64,000 nt of DNA from Xylanibacter rodentium. Lineage in GTDB: Bacteria; Bacteroidota; Bacteroidia; Bacteroidales; Bacteroidaceae. The translations under genes were made by a program, and so were the position numbers. The stretch is taken from NCBI RefSeq assembly GCF_013166575.1, contig NZ_JABKKE010000002.1, positions 1 to 64,000 on the forward strand. Direction: 5' to 3'. Shown here piece after piece: positions 46,547-55,121 of this stretch (position 1 is the first letter of the stretch; each line of letters begins with the position of its first letter). A model generated the notes under the pieces. It worked only from the letters and a program-made list of their open reading frames with translations, was not told where the DNA came from and did no database searches.

Positions 46547-49500
46547 TTATTTTCCTAAAAAGTCAAAATCTCCGTCAAAACCATCAGGCATATCTCCATA
46601 CATACCATCCGTCATAGCATCCCAACTATCCTTCATGAAGTCGTAGCTATCGCCAAAATCGCCATCAAGACAATCTTCATTATCGGTATTATCATATAAA
46701 TGGCAATCATCTGTAAACCAATATTTCTTCTCAAAGGGTTTATAAAATAGCTCAGACTCTTTTGGGGATATAATATCTACAAAAGATTTGTCAAAGATGG
46801 AACGTTGAGGCATTATCATTCTTGACAAACCTGATGCGGAATTGTCTATAGAAATAAGAAGAAATCCTCTTGATATATAATTGATTAACTTACTTTCTTC
46901 AATAGACTCGATAGCTGTTAAAGGTTTTTTTTCTGCATCGTTTATATCATACAACCTTACTCCGCACAGATTATTGTCATATTCATAAATACCAAAGACA
47001 TACCCTTCTATAGGTGTAGTCAAAATACAATTTCCCTCATCTATAGGGTCTATTATTATCTTTTCTGTTAACTCCCCTTCTTTGTTTATTGCAAATTTTG
47101 ATAATCCTACACCCCTTCCAATTTCATAAACATCCATGAAGAAAAATAAATCATTTGATATAACATGAATTTTATTATGCTCATAAGATATAGAACCATC
47201 TTCTAACCTAATCGCAACTTGATAATTATCGTTATCACATATCATGAGATTATGTGAGAAACAAGGACGATTAATAGAAAAAAGTTCCAGTGGCATATTC
47301 CAATAGTTCACGACCCTCCCTTTTTCCTCCTTTCTCGTAATTGTACCGATAAAACCTTCATTAAAAACTTTTCTCCTACCTTGTTTGTCTTTGACAATAG
47401 ACGTAAGATTGTTGTCAAGTATTAACCATCGACTATTTCCTTTTTCAAAATGAAACGAATAGTAAAATATGGAATTACCATATTCATCATAATCTTCACA
47501 ATCTGTCTTCCATTGTCCTCCAAACCTAAACTGATATAATTTCCTATCATTGTCATAAGAAAAATCCGTAAAACCTCCCAAAATTAATTTTCCGTCAAAA
47601 TTATACAGATCATATAATCCACTATACTCTGTCTCATGATAGCTACATCCATGCTGACCTTCTCCTAACATATGCCCATCACGCCCTGCAAGGATAAACA
47701 AGTTATAATAAAATTTAAAACAATCATAATGGGGAGTGATTAATATCTTTCCATTATTACTAAGGCATCCCCATGAAGCATACGAAATGGGGCTAAAAAA
47801 ATTATTACAATCGCTTTCACAACCGCCATATCCGAAAAATATTATATTCTGATTGTCAGTTAGTTGCAAATGTTCATATAAAGTTGGAATGCATTCTTTT
47901 CCATGCTCATTCAATATGCCAAGACCTCCAGAAATAGAGTCTTGAACTATTAAATCTTTGAAATTGTCTGCAATTTTTTCAGAGTACTTGACAGGAATAA
48001 ACTCATAACCATCTATTGTCATTACTCCCCAAGATTTATCAATGCGAACGTTAAAACAACCATCTTTTCTTAATTCTATTTCATCATATTTAAAAGGAAT
48101 CGAGAAAAAGCCAGATAAAGAGATGAAACCATATTTACTTCCTAACTGGGTTAATATTTTATTTGAATTATACCATTCAAAATGTTTATCAAAATGGCCT
48201 AATGCAGATATTCTTTCCAATAAGTTTCCTTGACTGTCTGCTATGGAATAGAAACATTCAATTTCTCCATCTGATTTTTTTTCTTCTGTTTTTACCGAGA
48301 ATAGTCGCTCAGAATTGTTTAAAAGTTTTATTTCTATAAATTTGGGAGAGAAATCAGCATTAAATAGTAAGTGCATAAAATGAGATTTCAGGACAAGACT
48401 TTTTGCTCCCCATCTATTATCCTTGCATAAAAAAACTAAATGAAGTCCTTCAAATATTACCCTTGAATATGCACAAGGTATAATCAACCTTTCTTCGTCA
48501 ACACGATATATACCATATAAACCGTTCTGTTTAACACAATATGATAGGTCAGTCAATTGGTTGATTTCTTCAAACCTTGAATTGGGTATGCCCCCCTTTT
48601 CAATTGAGAAAAGTTCTGAATACTCATTGGTGGATAAAATCAATATTTTTTCAGTAGTAAAATATTCTTCACCTGATTTTCTTATAAAACCTCTCTTATC
48701 TATAGAAACCTCTTTGTGAAATAATCGATCCCATTTTTCTCCTTTATATGTAAAAGCACAACCTTCTGTGTCATAAGTGTACTCATGACAATAACAACCA
48801 AAAACCTCATTATTCCATCCTTCTATATATTTACCATTTTGAATATTTACACATTCTATCTTTTTGTATGAGGGGCTAAGAATTAATTCCCCATTTTGAC
48901 CTAGAAGGCCAATATTTCCGTCTTTAGCTATCACAATGTTGCTTGAAATATAGTCTATTTTATCGTAAATGTAATTAACAATTCGAATATTATTGTTATC
49001 TTTTACTCCCCATTTACCACTTTCTGACATAACAGCAAGTATGGATTTTCCAAGGTAATTTGCTTTACCTTTATTAATCATCAATCCATCTGAATTGAAC
49101 CAAACTTCGCCACTCAAATCTTCATAGCTATACCTATGATTTAAGTCTTGCTTCCATTCTTTTTCACAGGTAGCAGAAATAAAGCATTGTATGAAACAAT
49201 TACCATACTCTTTTATATATTTGAATTTAAATGGAACTATAACTTTTTCAAGTTTATCGATGACACCAAATGCCCAGTCTCCATCTTCGAGAGACTTTCT
49301 AACAATATATCTATTTCTTGTTAAAAGATGAAATTCTTCGAACTTTTCCGACAAAACTTTTTGTTCCCTTACGTCATAGGGTACAATAGTAGATTCTTGT
49401 TCAAAAAGAATAATGTCATCTAAATCGTCTATTAACTTTCCTTCTCTAACGAAATTGCCAAGTTTGTCATAAACAGAACCGTCTTTTTGCCATTTATAAG

Positions 49501-49891
49501 TATATCTATTAGCACTTGAAGAATAAGTGCTGAACTCGTATGAGGCACTTTTAAAACACTGGATATATTGACCTACTCTATAAATGCTTTTGAACCCATT
49601 TTTTATAATGATGTTTTCAGATTCATCAATAACAAAACACTCCCAATCTGCTTGACTATCATTCTTTCTTACAGCATATAAGCCATCTAATAAAAGTTGA
49701 ATGCCATCATACTTGAAGTCTATAATATTATCTCCTTTTTCCGAAACAACACCACAAACTTCACCTTTCCTTATGATATTTCTATGTCCAATAGTATATG
49801 GGACAGCATCGTAAACAGGAGGAACAACGACATTATTGTCATCGTCCATAAATCCATATTTGTTATTTTCTTTAAAACTTTTCATATACAA
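46547..49891 (-). CDS. Giant WG-repeat protein
   Basis: The 1114-residue product is built of WG-type beta repeats of about 40-60 residues. Clear units include KYGFMDDDNNVVVPPVYDAV, WAFGVIDKLEKVIVPFKFKY, KWGVKDNNNIRIVNYIYDKI, KYGFISLSGFFSIPFKYDEI and SWGVMTIDGYEFIPVKYSEK; about nine to eleven can be seen, with diverged regions between. The C-terminal tail is acidic and ends in repeated DG residues. No signal peptide is visible, so it is probably cytoplasmic. It is the first gene of an operon behind a long structured leader. WG proteins are of unknown function; a sensor or scaffold role is a guess. The gene is AT-rich compared with the left half of the window. Confidence 0.8.
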   Translation of the reverse strand: MYMKSFKENNKYGFMDDDNNVVVPPVYDAVPYTIGHRNIIRKGEVCGVVSEKGDNIIDFKYDGIQLLLDGLYAVRKNDSQADWECFVIDESENIIIKNGFKSIYRVGQYIQCFKSASYEFSTYSSSANRYTYKWQKDGSVYDKLGNFVREGKLIDDLDDIILFEQESTIVPYDVREQKVLSEKFEEFHLLTRNRYIVRKSLEDGDWAFGVIDKLEKVIVPFKFKYIKEYGNCFIQCFISATCEKEWKQDLNHRYSYEDLSGEVWFNSDGLMINKGKANYLGKSILAVMSESGKWGVKDNNNIRIVNYIYDKIDYISSNIVIAKDGNIGLLGQNGELILSPSYKKIECVNIQNGKYIEGWNNEVFGCYCHEYTYDTEGCAFTYKGEKWDRLFHKEVSIDKRGFIRKSGEEYFTTEKILILSTNEYSELFSIEKGGIPNSRFEEINQLTDLSYCVKQNGLYGIYRVDEERLIIPCAYSRVIFEGLHLVFLCKDNRWGAKSLVLKSHFMHLLFNADFSPKFIEIKLLNNSERLFSVKTEEKKSDGEIECFYSIADSQGNLLERISALGHFDKHFEWYNSNKILTQLGSKYGFISLSGFFSIPFKYDEIELRKDGCFNVRIDKSWGVMTIDGYEFIPVKYSEKIADNFKDLIVQDSISGGLGILNEHGKECIPTLYEHLQLTDNQNIIFFGYGGCESDCNNFFSPISYASWGCLSNNGKILITPHYDCFKFYYNLFILAGRDGHMLGEGQHGCSYHETEYSGLYDLYNFDGKLILGGFTDFSYDNDRKLYQFRFGGQWKTDCEDYDEYGNSIFYYSFHFEKGNSRWLILDNNLTSIVKDKQGRRKVFNEGFIGTITRKEEKGRVVNYWNMPLELFSINRPCFSHNLMICDNDNYQVAIRLEDGSISYEHNKIHVISNDLFFFMDVYEIGRGVGLSKFAINKEGELTEKIIIDPIDEGNCILTTPIEGYVFGIYEYDNNLCGVRLYDINDAEKKPLTAIESIEESKLINYISRGFLLISIDNSASGLSRMIMPQRSIFDKSFVDIISPKESELFYKPFEKKYWFTDDCHLYDNTDNEDCLDGDFGDSYDFMKDSWDAMTDGMYGDMPDGFDGDFDFLGK

Positions 49892-50130
49892 TATTCGAAA
49901 ACTAAAAAATCACATTCTCTACCGACACCCCACCTTTGTTCTTTTAGATGGAGGGCGTACAAGAGGTAAGTCTTGCACTTGGACACGATAAGCCTATGTC
50001 GGTAGGCTGCCCATTATACAATGAAGCGTCAGCCGTTAAAGGCTGTTTGGTGTTATCTTCCAATGTTATTGCTCAGAGGTTAGATTAAACCAATAGACTT
50101 TCTTTTGATAGAATTGTCAATTATTGACCA
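49892..50130 (-). promoter_or_regulatory. Structured 5' leader of the WG-repeat operon
   Basis: The -7 element at 50131-50138 implies a leader of about 230 bases. It can form three simple hairpins (complementary arms within 50030-50045, 49992-50007 and 49960-49975). Bases 49997-50005 (CTACCGACA on the minus strand) can pair either in their local hairpin or with TGTCGGTAG at 49919-49927, 70 bases further on. Two alternative folds of this kind are typical of riboswitches or attenuators. No known class is recognised. Confidence 0.45.
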
Positions 50131-50138
50131 CAAAGATA
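50131..50138 (-). promoter_or_regulatory. -7 element of the WG-repeat operon
   Basis: On the minus strand TATCTTTG is an exact match to the preferred consensus. The only gene downstream on this strand is the WG-repeat gene. Confidence 0.5.
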
Positions 50139-50207
50139 AAGAATCTTATTCAGATGAAAGAACAAATAATTGGAAATCTTTATTTTGGTATCACATTTCT
50201 GTAATTT

Positions 50208-50244
50208 GAGGCGATTTGCAGTAACCCATACTACAAATCGCCTC
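50208..50244 (-). terminator. Terminator after the relaxase pseudogene
   Basis: A perfect 11-bp stem (GAGGCGATTTG at 50208-50218 with CAAATCGCCTC at 50234-50244) lies 10 bases past the relaxase stop codon on the minus strand. Confidence 0.65.
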
Positions 50245-50253
50245 TCATTGTCA

Positions 50254-52291
50254 TTATCTGGATAAACCTTGTGACTTCTTTTTAGGTGATGCTCCTAACC
50301 CCAACTTCTGTGTTCCGTCCCAATTAGTGAGTTGGTCTGCACAACCATTGGAGCCACCGAGTGAAACGTATGTATCTGCGCTGCACGATATGTGATCAAT
50401 GAACGAAAGGAAGTTCTGAATGATGGGTTCGGTATAAACAACCTCATCGGTAGCAAAGAGTTTTGTCCAGTGTGCGACACATCCTCTCCGATAGTTGCCA
50501 CAACCATTCCAATCCATGCTCGCGAGAAATCTTTCAACGGCAAATATTGCTCCTTGTGGAGAGCGAAGCGCAATGTTGGATTTTGCGGCAGTAGCCATAA
50601 TACCATAATAGACAGCTTTAGCTTCTTTCTCATCGAAATCTATTCTGCTTGATTGCGAAAAGGCTTTGAGTTGTTCATGACCTTCGTTGATGAATCGGTC
50701 AAGTACACCTTGGTATCTGTCTTGTCTGTTCTTCACGTTTTGCCTCCGTTTCTTGTTCCTTGCGTTCTTCCACACGTTTAACAGCTTCAATTATTTCAGG
50801 CTGCTTTGTCAAGTCGTTCCATTGAAGAACCAAGATTTTGTATTTCTCCCATAGAGTATTGTAATCTGTTTTGAGCTTTGCAACATCTTCACTTTTAGAG
50901 GACAATTGGGTATTGAGACTTTCAATAACGGCATCCTTTTGAGCGGTTACTCGTCTGACTGCGTTCTCGTCAAATTGCGATATGCGTTGTTTCACCTCCG
51001 TATTTTCGGCCTTTAGTGTATCATTCTCATTCCTCAATGCCTTATTCTCAATAATCAGTTTGTTGAGTTGCTGCATATAGTAAGTGTAAGTTTTGTTGAC
51101 AGATGCCCGTATACCATTATTCTGCTTGTCACGTTCAGCGTTGATGGCAACGACAAGAGCCTTGATAGCATCATTGATGCTTGTTGTCCGTTCCTCTTGC
51201 CAAGTCTTTTATCCGATAAGTGCAGGAATAGGAATGGCAAGTTCTTTCTTAACGGCATCCATTGCCTCTTGAACAGGTGTCTTGATATTGAGAAGAGGGA
51301 AGGTGAGCTCTTGCTTGTCAATAGTGGCAAGAACAGCGTATTTCTCCACCTTGTCAAGAGCAGCTTTCGCCTGTCGCTCGGCTTCAAGAACGACTTTATT
51401 CTTATGCCTTCGTCCTCGTTTTTCCTCCTCGGACAATTCATTGTAAGGGATGCCGCGTGCAAGACCATACTTGCAGCCAACCTCATTGTGGTAGTCAGTA
51501 TGTATTTGCGAGAGATATTCCGACTTTGCTTTTCTCGTCTCTCCCCACACCTTGGCATAAGACACACGCTCAACAAAGTCCTTTGAGGCAGTCTGCTTGG
51601 TATAGTTGTCTCGCTCCTCTTTGGGTAATGCTCTCCATTCCTTAGTTGAAAGCACTATGTCGGGATTGTTTTTGTTGACATACTTGCTGCCTATGCGTCC
51701 ACGTTTCTTGACTTTCTCCACAGGAATAGTCTGTACATGGGCATGGATGCTCGTTTCGTCACAATGGACGGCAAAACTAATGATGTTCTCCTCGCCCCAT
51801 TTGCGACAGGCAAAGTCGTAGGTGTCCTTTGCCCATTGATAGATGCCTTGTTGCAATACGATGTGGCTATGAACTGCAACAGAATTGGCGGTGTCAATCT
51901 TTTGGTTGCCAAATGCGAGGTTGTACAGCACGTCGTGGTCGCCACTGAATATCATGCCGACAGTGCAGTTCGGACTATTCTTTGATACTTGGTCGGGATG
52001 CCTGGCATCCATGTATGGCTTGAAGCCCAATTCATCAAGACGCATCTGAATGCGATTGTGGAGTGGAATAGGGTTGGATCCAAGCGGAACAAACTTTCCG
52101 CCTCTGACGATTTCAAAATTGAGATTCTTGCGAGAGAAATTATAATGGTTGTTCTTGTCCTTGTCGGCATTCTTCAACCGATAGACATTCTCGTCCCAAC
52201 CTCTGCGTTCCGCCTCGTTACCCACTTGGGCGGAGAAAGATTTCTTGTCTTTGCCGACATGGATAGCGGCACGTGGTATGTTGCTTTGCAT
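50254..52291 (-). pseudogene. MobV-family relaxase, broken by a nonsense codon and a frameshift
   Basis: Read as one gene this region would encode about 680 residues. The N-terminal 360 residues carry the MobV relaxase domain with the metal motif HCDETSIHAHV and the RNGAGK-like N-terminus AAIHVGKDKKS. An in-frame TAA at 51209-51211 (GGATAAAAGACT on the minus strand) ends it, yet the same frame continues open with coiled-coil sequence to 50699. A frame change near 50700-50790 then joins the C-terminal domain, 178 codons ending at 50254 (YYGIMATAAKSN, GGSNGCADQLTNWDGT). The break points could be sequencing errors, but two independent lesions favour decay. A functional N-terminal relaxase may still be made. 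Confidence 0.85.
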
Positions 52292-52368
52292 ATTGTATTT
52301 CAGTCTTGTTGTACATTGTAAAAGGCGTAACTCGGTATAATGGCAGCAGGTCTCGGGCGGAGCCTGAG

Positions 52369-52453
52369 CATAATAGAAGGACTTTTTAAGTGAACAGCGT
52401 CAGCAGGTGAATCTAAAAGTCCCTATTATGTTCATGGACTTTTGCAAAAAGTC
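52369..52453. other. Candidate oriT upstream of the relaxase
   Basis: The 185-base gap before the relaxase contains nested inverted repeats. CATAATAGAAGGACTTTT at 52369-52386 pairs with AAAAGTCCCTATTATG at 52415-52430 (two-base bulge), and GACTTTTGCAAAAAGTC at 52437-52453 is a further near-palindrome sharing the same GGACTTTT core. MobV oriT sites lie just upstream of the mob gene and have such repeats. No match to a known nic site is claimed. Confidence 0.45.
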
Positions 52454-52476
52454 GGCTCCCTCACGAAAGACAGCCT

Positions 52477-53193
52477 CTATCCTTGACTATCCGCCATCTG
52501 TGCGTTTTCCGTCCGGTAGGTTAGATTACGATAGACCACCTTTGTCATCATCTCATTGAGTCGGTCGGCAATTCGGTCACCATATCGCTGACGGATTTCC
52601 TTGGGCTCAAGGTTTGTGGTGAAGACCGTGAACAGTTGTGCGTCGTACCGCATAGCCAAGAGTTCCTTGATGGGATACATGAAATTGCCATAGTCCTGCA
52701 CTTCAGCAGGTTCAGTACCAATATCGTCTATACCTAATATATCAGCTTCCGCCAATTTGCAAAACTTATTATAGTCCGTCTTGCGGATTTGCACAATCTG
52801 CATGGCATTGACAATGGTAAAACTATAGTAGTTATCAGAACTATGTCCAGCATTAGGCGATAGGTTCGGTTTGAGGATTTCCAATCTTCTGACAAGGTTC
52901 TGCAATGCCTTGAGCATAGTGGTCTTGCCGTTGCCGCATCCGCCACATAGAACGATTCCGAACTTTGCAGTGTTTGCAGTCAGGCAATTGGCTACCTGTT
53001 TGAGTTGCTCTTCAACAAAACCATTATAGATAAACCTGCGATAGCGGAGCTGTACTTCCATGATATATGCAGCCAGAAGATATTCGTATGCCTGCTCATC
53101 CGACATAGGCAGTCTAAAACGCCCCGTCATAGTCCGTCCCTTCCTCAGGAACTGGACAAGTCCTGCGATTCTCTTTTCGTTTGCTATTTCCAT
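52477..53193 (-). CDS. DnaC/IstB-like AAA ATPase
   Basis: The 238-residue product has Walker A GGCGNGKTT (about residues 80-88) and Walker B ILGIDDIG, with a sensor-like TVFTTNLEP segment, fitting the DnaC/IstB helicase-loader group. Such genes form replication or mobility modules in Bacteroides mobile elements. The frame extends to a GTG at 53226, but the ATG at 53193 fits better. The gene overlaps the HTH protein gene by about 80 bases. Confidence 0.85.
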   Translation of the reverse strand: MEIANEKRIAGLVQFLRKGRTMTGRFRLPMSDEQAYEYLLAAYIMEVQLRYRRFIYNGFVEEQLKQVANCLTANTAKFGIVLCGGCGNGKTTMLKALQNLVRRLEILKPNLSPNAGHSSDNYYSFTIVNAMQIVQIRKTDYNKFCKLAEADILGIDDIGTEPAEVQDYGNFMYPIKELLAMRYDAQLFTVFTTNLEPKEIRQRYGDRIADRLNEMMTKVVYRNLTYRTENAQMADSQG

Positions 53194-53623
53194 ATACACC
53201 TCCGTTTTTACTGTCAAAAATCTCACACCTTCCCTTTATAAAAGAATCTTTTCTTTGGTGTTTGTCTTTATCTTTAATATGTGTCAAGTCCTGTGTCAAA
53301 CCATGCGTCAAGTTATCCGTCAAGCCTACTGTCAAGTTTTCTGTCCATTCAAGCAGTGTATAATTGGACGGTAGATGGCGGGACTTGCCTTCTGTAAAAG
53401 CGATAAGTTTGCGCTCGGATAGATGCTTCCGTGCCGTGATGACAGTTTGCCTTGATAGGCGCAAGTCTTCACATATTCTTGTTGTGGAGCACGCAAACGG
53501 CATTTTCCAATACCGCTTGTTGCTCTCGTTCACAAGGTAGGAAAACAAGGCTATCTCACTCGCTGGCAATGGCGACAACAAAGCAGAACGCCAAAGCTGG
53601 TTCATGTATTCGATATACGTCAT
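53114..53623 (-). CDS. Helix-turn-helix replication-type protein
   Basis: The 169-residue product has an N-terminal winged-helix domain (ALFSYLVNESNKR, STTRICEDLRLSRQTVITAR) like DnaD-type replication initiators in mobile elements. The region LTVGLTDNLTHGLTQDLTH (about residues 96-114) is a low-complexity run with leucine-threonine pairs. It starts with an ATGA overlap on the excisionase-like gene and overlaps the ATPase gene at its end, so the three genes are a tight unit. Confidence 0.75.
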   Translation of the reverse strand: MTYIEYMNQLWRSALLSPLPASEIALFSYLVNESNKRYWKMPFACSTTRICEDLRLSRQTVITARKHLSERKLIAFTEGKSRHLPSNYTLLEWTENLTVGLTDNLTHGLTQDLTHIKDKDKHQRKDSFIKGRCEIFDSKNGGVYGNSKRKENRRTCPVPEEGTDYDGAF

Positions 53624-54027
53624 ACGCTCTCTTTACTATCGTTGTCATAAGCATTAGGCAAGTTCTTGTCCACTTTACTCTTCCGTTTACAATAGCTAGC
53701 AACAGTTTCGTTCATAGAGCGAGCGTGTGTAATAGCTTTGACTGACGAGGCTGGGTACATGTTCTTGTTGCCAAATTTGATGTGTTGCAAGTAGCCAGTG
53801 CGATGCCACTGCCATAGGGTAGCAGGACATACATTGAAAATTTTGCAAACCTCCTCTGTTGTAAGAAAGGTTTCCTCAGATTCTTCCTTGCGAGCAGACG
53901 CAGCTTGTTCCTCCCATTCCTTGCGTGACTGCGCCAAGAGAGCATTTGCAAAATGGTGAAGGTCTTCGGGAGTAACGGTTAGTGCTACCTGTCCTCCCAT
54001 CTTTGTCAATGACATGATGTCAACCAT
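53620..54027 (-). CDS. Excisionase-like helix-turn-helix protein
   Basis: The 135-residue product has a MerR-like HTH domain (TTEEVCKIFNVCPATLWQW, then GYLQHIKFGNKNMYPASSV) as in excisionases and similar DNA-binding proteins of Bacteroides mobile elements. The N-terminal 50 residues are helical and the C-terminus is basic. It is first in the operon and may direct excision or control mobilization genes. Confidence 0.82.
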   Translation of the reverse strand: MVDIMSLTKMGGQVALTVTPEDLHHFANALLAQSRKEWEEQAASARKEESEETFLTTEEVCKIFNVCPATLWQWHRTGYLQHIKFGNKNMYPASSVKAITHARSMNETVASYCKRKSKVDKNLPNAYDNDSKESV

Positions 54028-54112
54028 ATTTTTTTCTTTTGATATTCGTTATACATACGCTGTTTTGCTCGTAAACCAGGATGCTCTTTCTCGCAGCGTG
54101 ATAAAAAAGAAA

Positions 54113-54147
54113 CACCGCCAATCCGCTGGTTTGTCGGATTGACGGTG
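54113..54147 (-). terminator. Leader hairpin with U tract before the excisionase-like gene
   Basis: On the minus strand a 13-bp stem with one mismatch (54113-54125 with 54135-54147) is followed by TTTCTTTTTTATC. It begins within a few bases of the expected transcription start given by the -7 element at 54148-54155. It has the form of an intrinsic terminator inside a leader, so it may attenuate the mobilization operon. Confidence 0.55.
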
Positions 54148-54155
54148 CAAAGGTA
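54148..54155 (-). promoter_or_regulatory. -7 element of the mobilization operon
   Basis: On the minus strand TACCTTTG fits the consensus, about 120 bases before the excisionase-like gene. Confidence 0.55.
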
Positions 54156-54253
54156 TATGGCTTTTGACGGCTCTCGATGAGATTTGAATAGGCAGTAGGA
54201 TGCGACTACTATTGACTACTCTTTGTTAATGGAATTAACGTGACAACATCAAA

Positions 54254-54293
54254 AATCCTTAGCCAAATGCTGTTTTACGCTTGGCTAAGGATT
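54254..54293 (-). terminator. Terminator after the AbiE operon
   Basis: A perfect 13-bp stem (54254-54266 with 54281-54293) lies 18 bases past the last gene of the AbiE operon and isolates it from the mobilization operon. The nearby AT-rich stretch at 54190-54240 contains repeated GACTACT words of unclear meaning. Confidence 0.7.
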
Positions 54294-54311
54294 GTAAATG
54301 GTAGCAGATTG

Positions 54312-55121
54312 TCAGAAACGAAATATGCTGCGACAATATGCAATAATTATAGAAAGGAAGTTCTTGCGTCCTAATTTGCGGTCGTAGAAGTGTACATGGC
54401 TTTTATCGGTGACATTGTAGCCTATGGCATTTCGTAAAGACCTTCTGTGATACTTGATTTTCTCCTCAACCTGTTTCCTGACAGCATCGGACTCGTATTC
54501 CAAGTTTATGTGATACTTACTGAAATACTTGTCGAAACTACTTTTCTTCAGATTGAACTCATCGACCAGCAGACTGCGAGGAATTGTTGGGAACAATATG
54601 CCGTCCTCTATTGCACAATGGATAATGACGGCTGCATCATCTGGATGTTCACCTCTGATAAGCTGGTGAAGTCCATGATGGATAGCATAGTATTGTGCTG
54701 CGAATGGAGTATATTCAATAAGTTTGGTCGGACGTTCCTCATTCGACACCCCACGAATAATCTTCAAGAACCCTAATACCATCTTTTGGGTTATGCCATC
54801 AAAGTGCTTCCGTATCAGTTCCTTGGTCAATGCCTCCATCTCGTCATAATGGCTGTTTCCTCTAATGGCAATATATTTGAGTGTCTTGCGGATTGAAGGT
54901 TTCTTTGCCAATTCTTCCCAAGGTGTAGTTTGATATGACATAACAGCAAGAATGGTCATGCCGAAGGCTTCAAGACTTGGCTTTTCGACATTCTCGTTCA
55001 CTTTCGTTCCATCAAACTCTTCATTTATGAGCGAAAGCATGAACCTAACGTTCTCTTCTGTTATGTTGCGAGGTTTGCCGAACTGCTGTTCAAGATCCTC
55101 GCCGAGTTCGTTTATGTTCAT
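54312..55121 (-). CDS. Unrecognised protein, third gene of an AbiE-type operon
   Basis: The 269-residue product is mostly helical by composition and shows no signal peptide or membrane segment. I recognise no family. Its ATG overlaps the toxin stop codon as ATGA (55118-55121), so it is translationally coupled. Distinct parts are an N-terminal acidic half (MNINELGEDLEQQFGK) and a basic C-terminal third (residues about 215-269). It might regulate the toxin, act as a target, or be a further effector; the sequence does not decide. Confidence 0.75.
   Translation of the reverse strand: MNINELGEDLEQQFGKPRNITEENVRFMLSLINEEFDGTKVNENVEKPSLEAFGMTILAVMSYQTTPWEELAKKPSIRKTLKYIAIRGNSHYDEMEALTKELIRKHFDGITQKMVLGFLKIIRGVSNEERPTKLIEYTPFAAQYYAIHHGLHQLIRGEHPDDAAVIIHCAIEDGILFPTIPRSLLVDEFNLKKSSFDKYFSKYHINLEYESDAVRKQVEEKIKYHRRSLRNAIGYNVTDKSHVHFYDRKLGRKNFLSIIIAYCRSIFRF

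Noticed and set aside
51055..51576. 173-codon minus-strand frame inside the relaxase
   Set aside because: It is a shadow in another frame; the relaxase frame with one stop codon explains the region.
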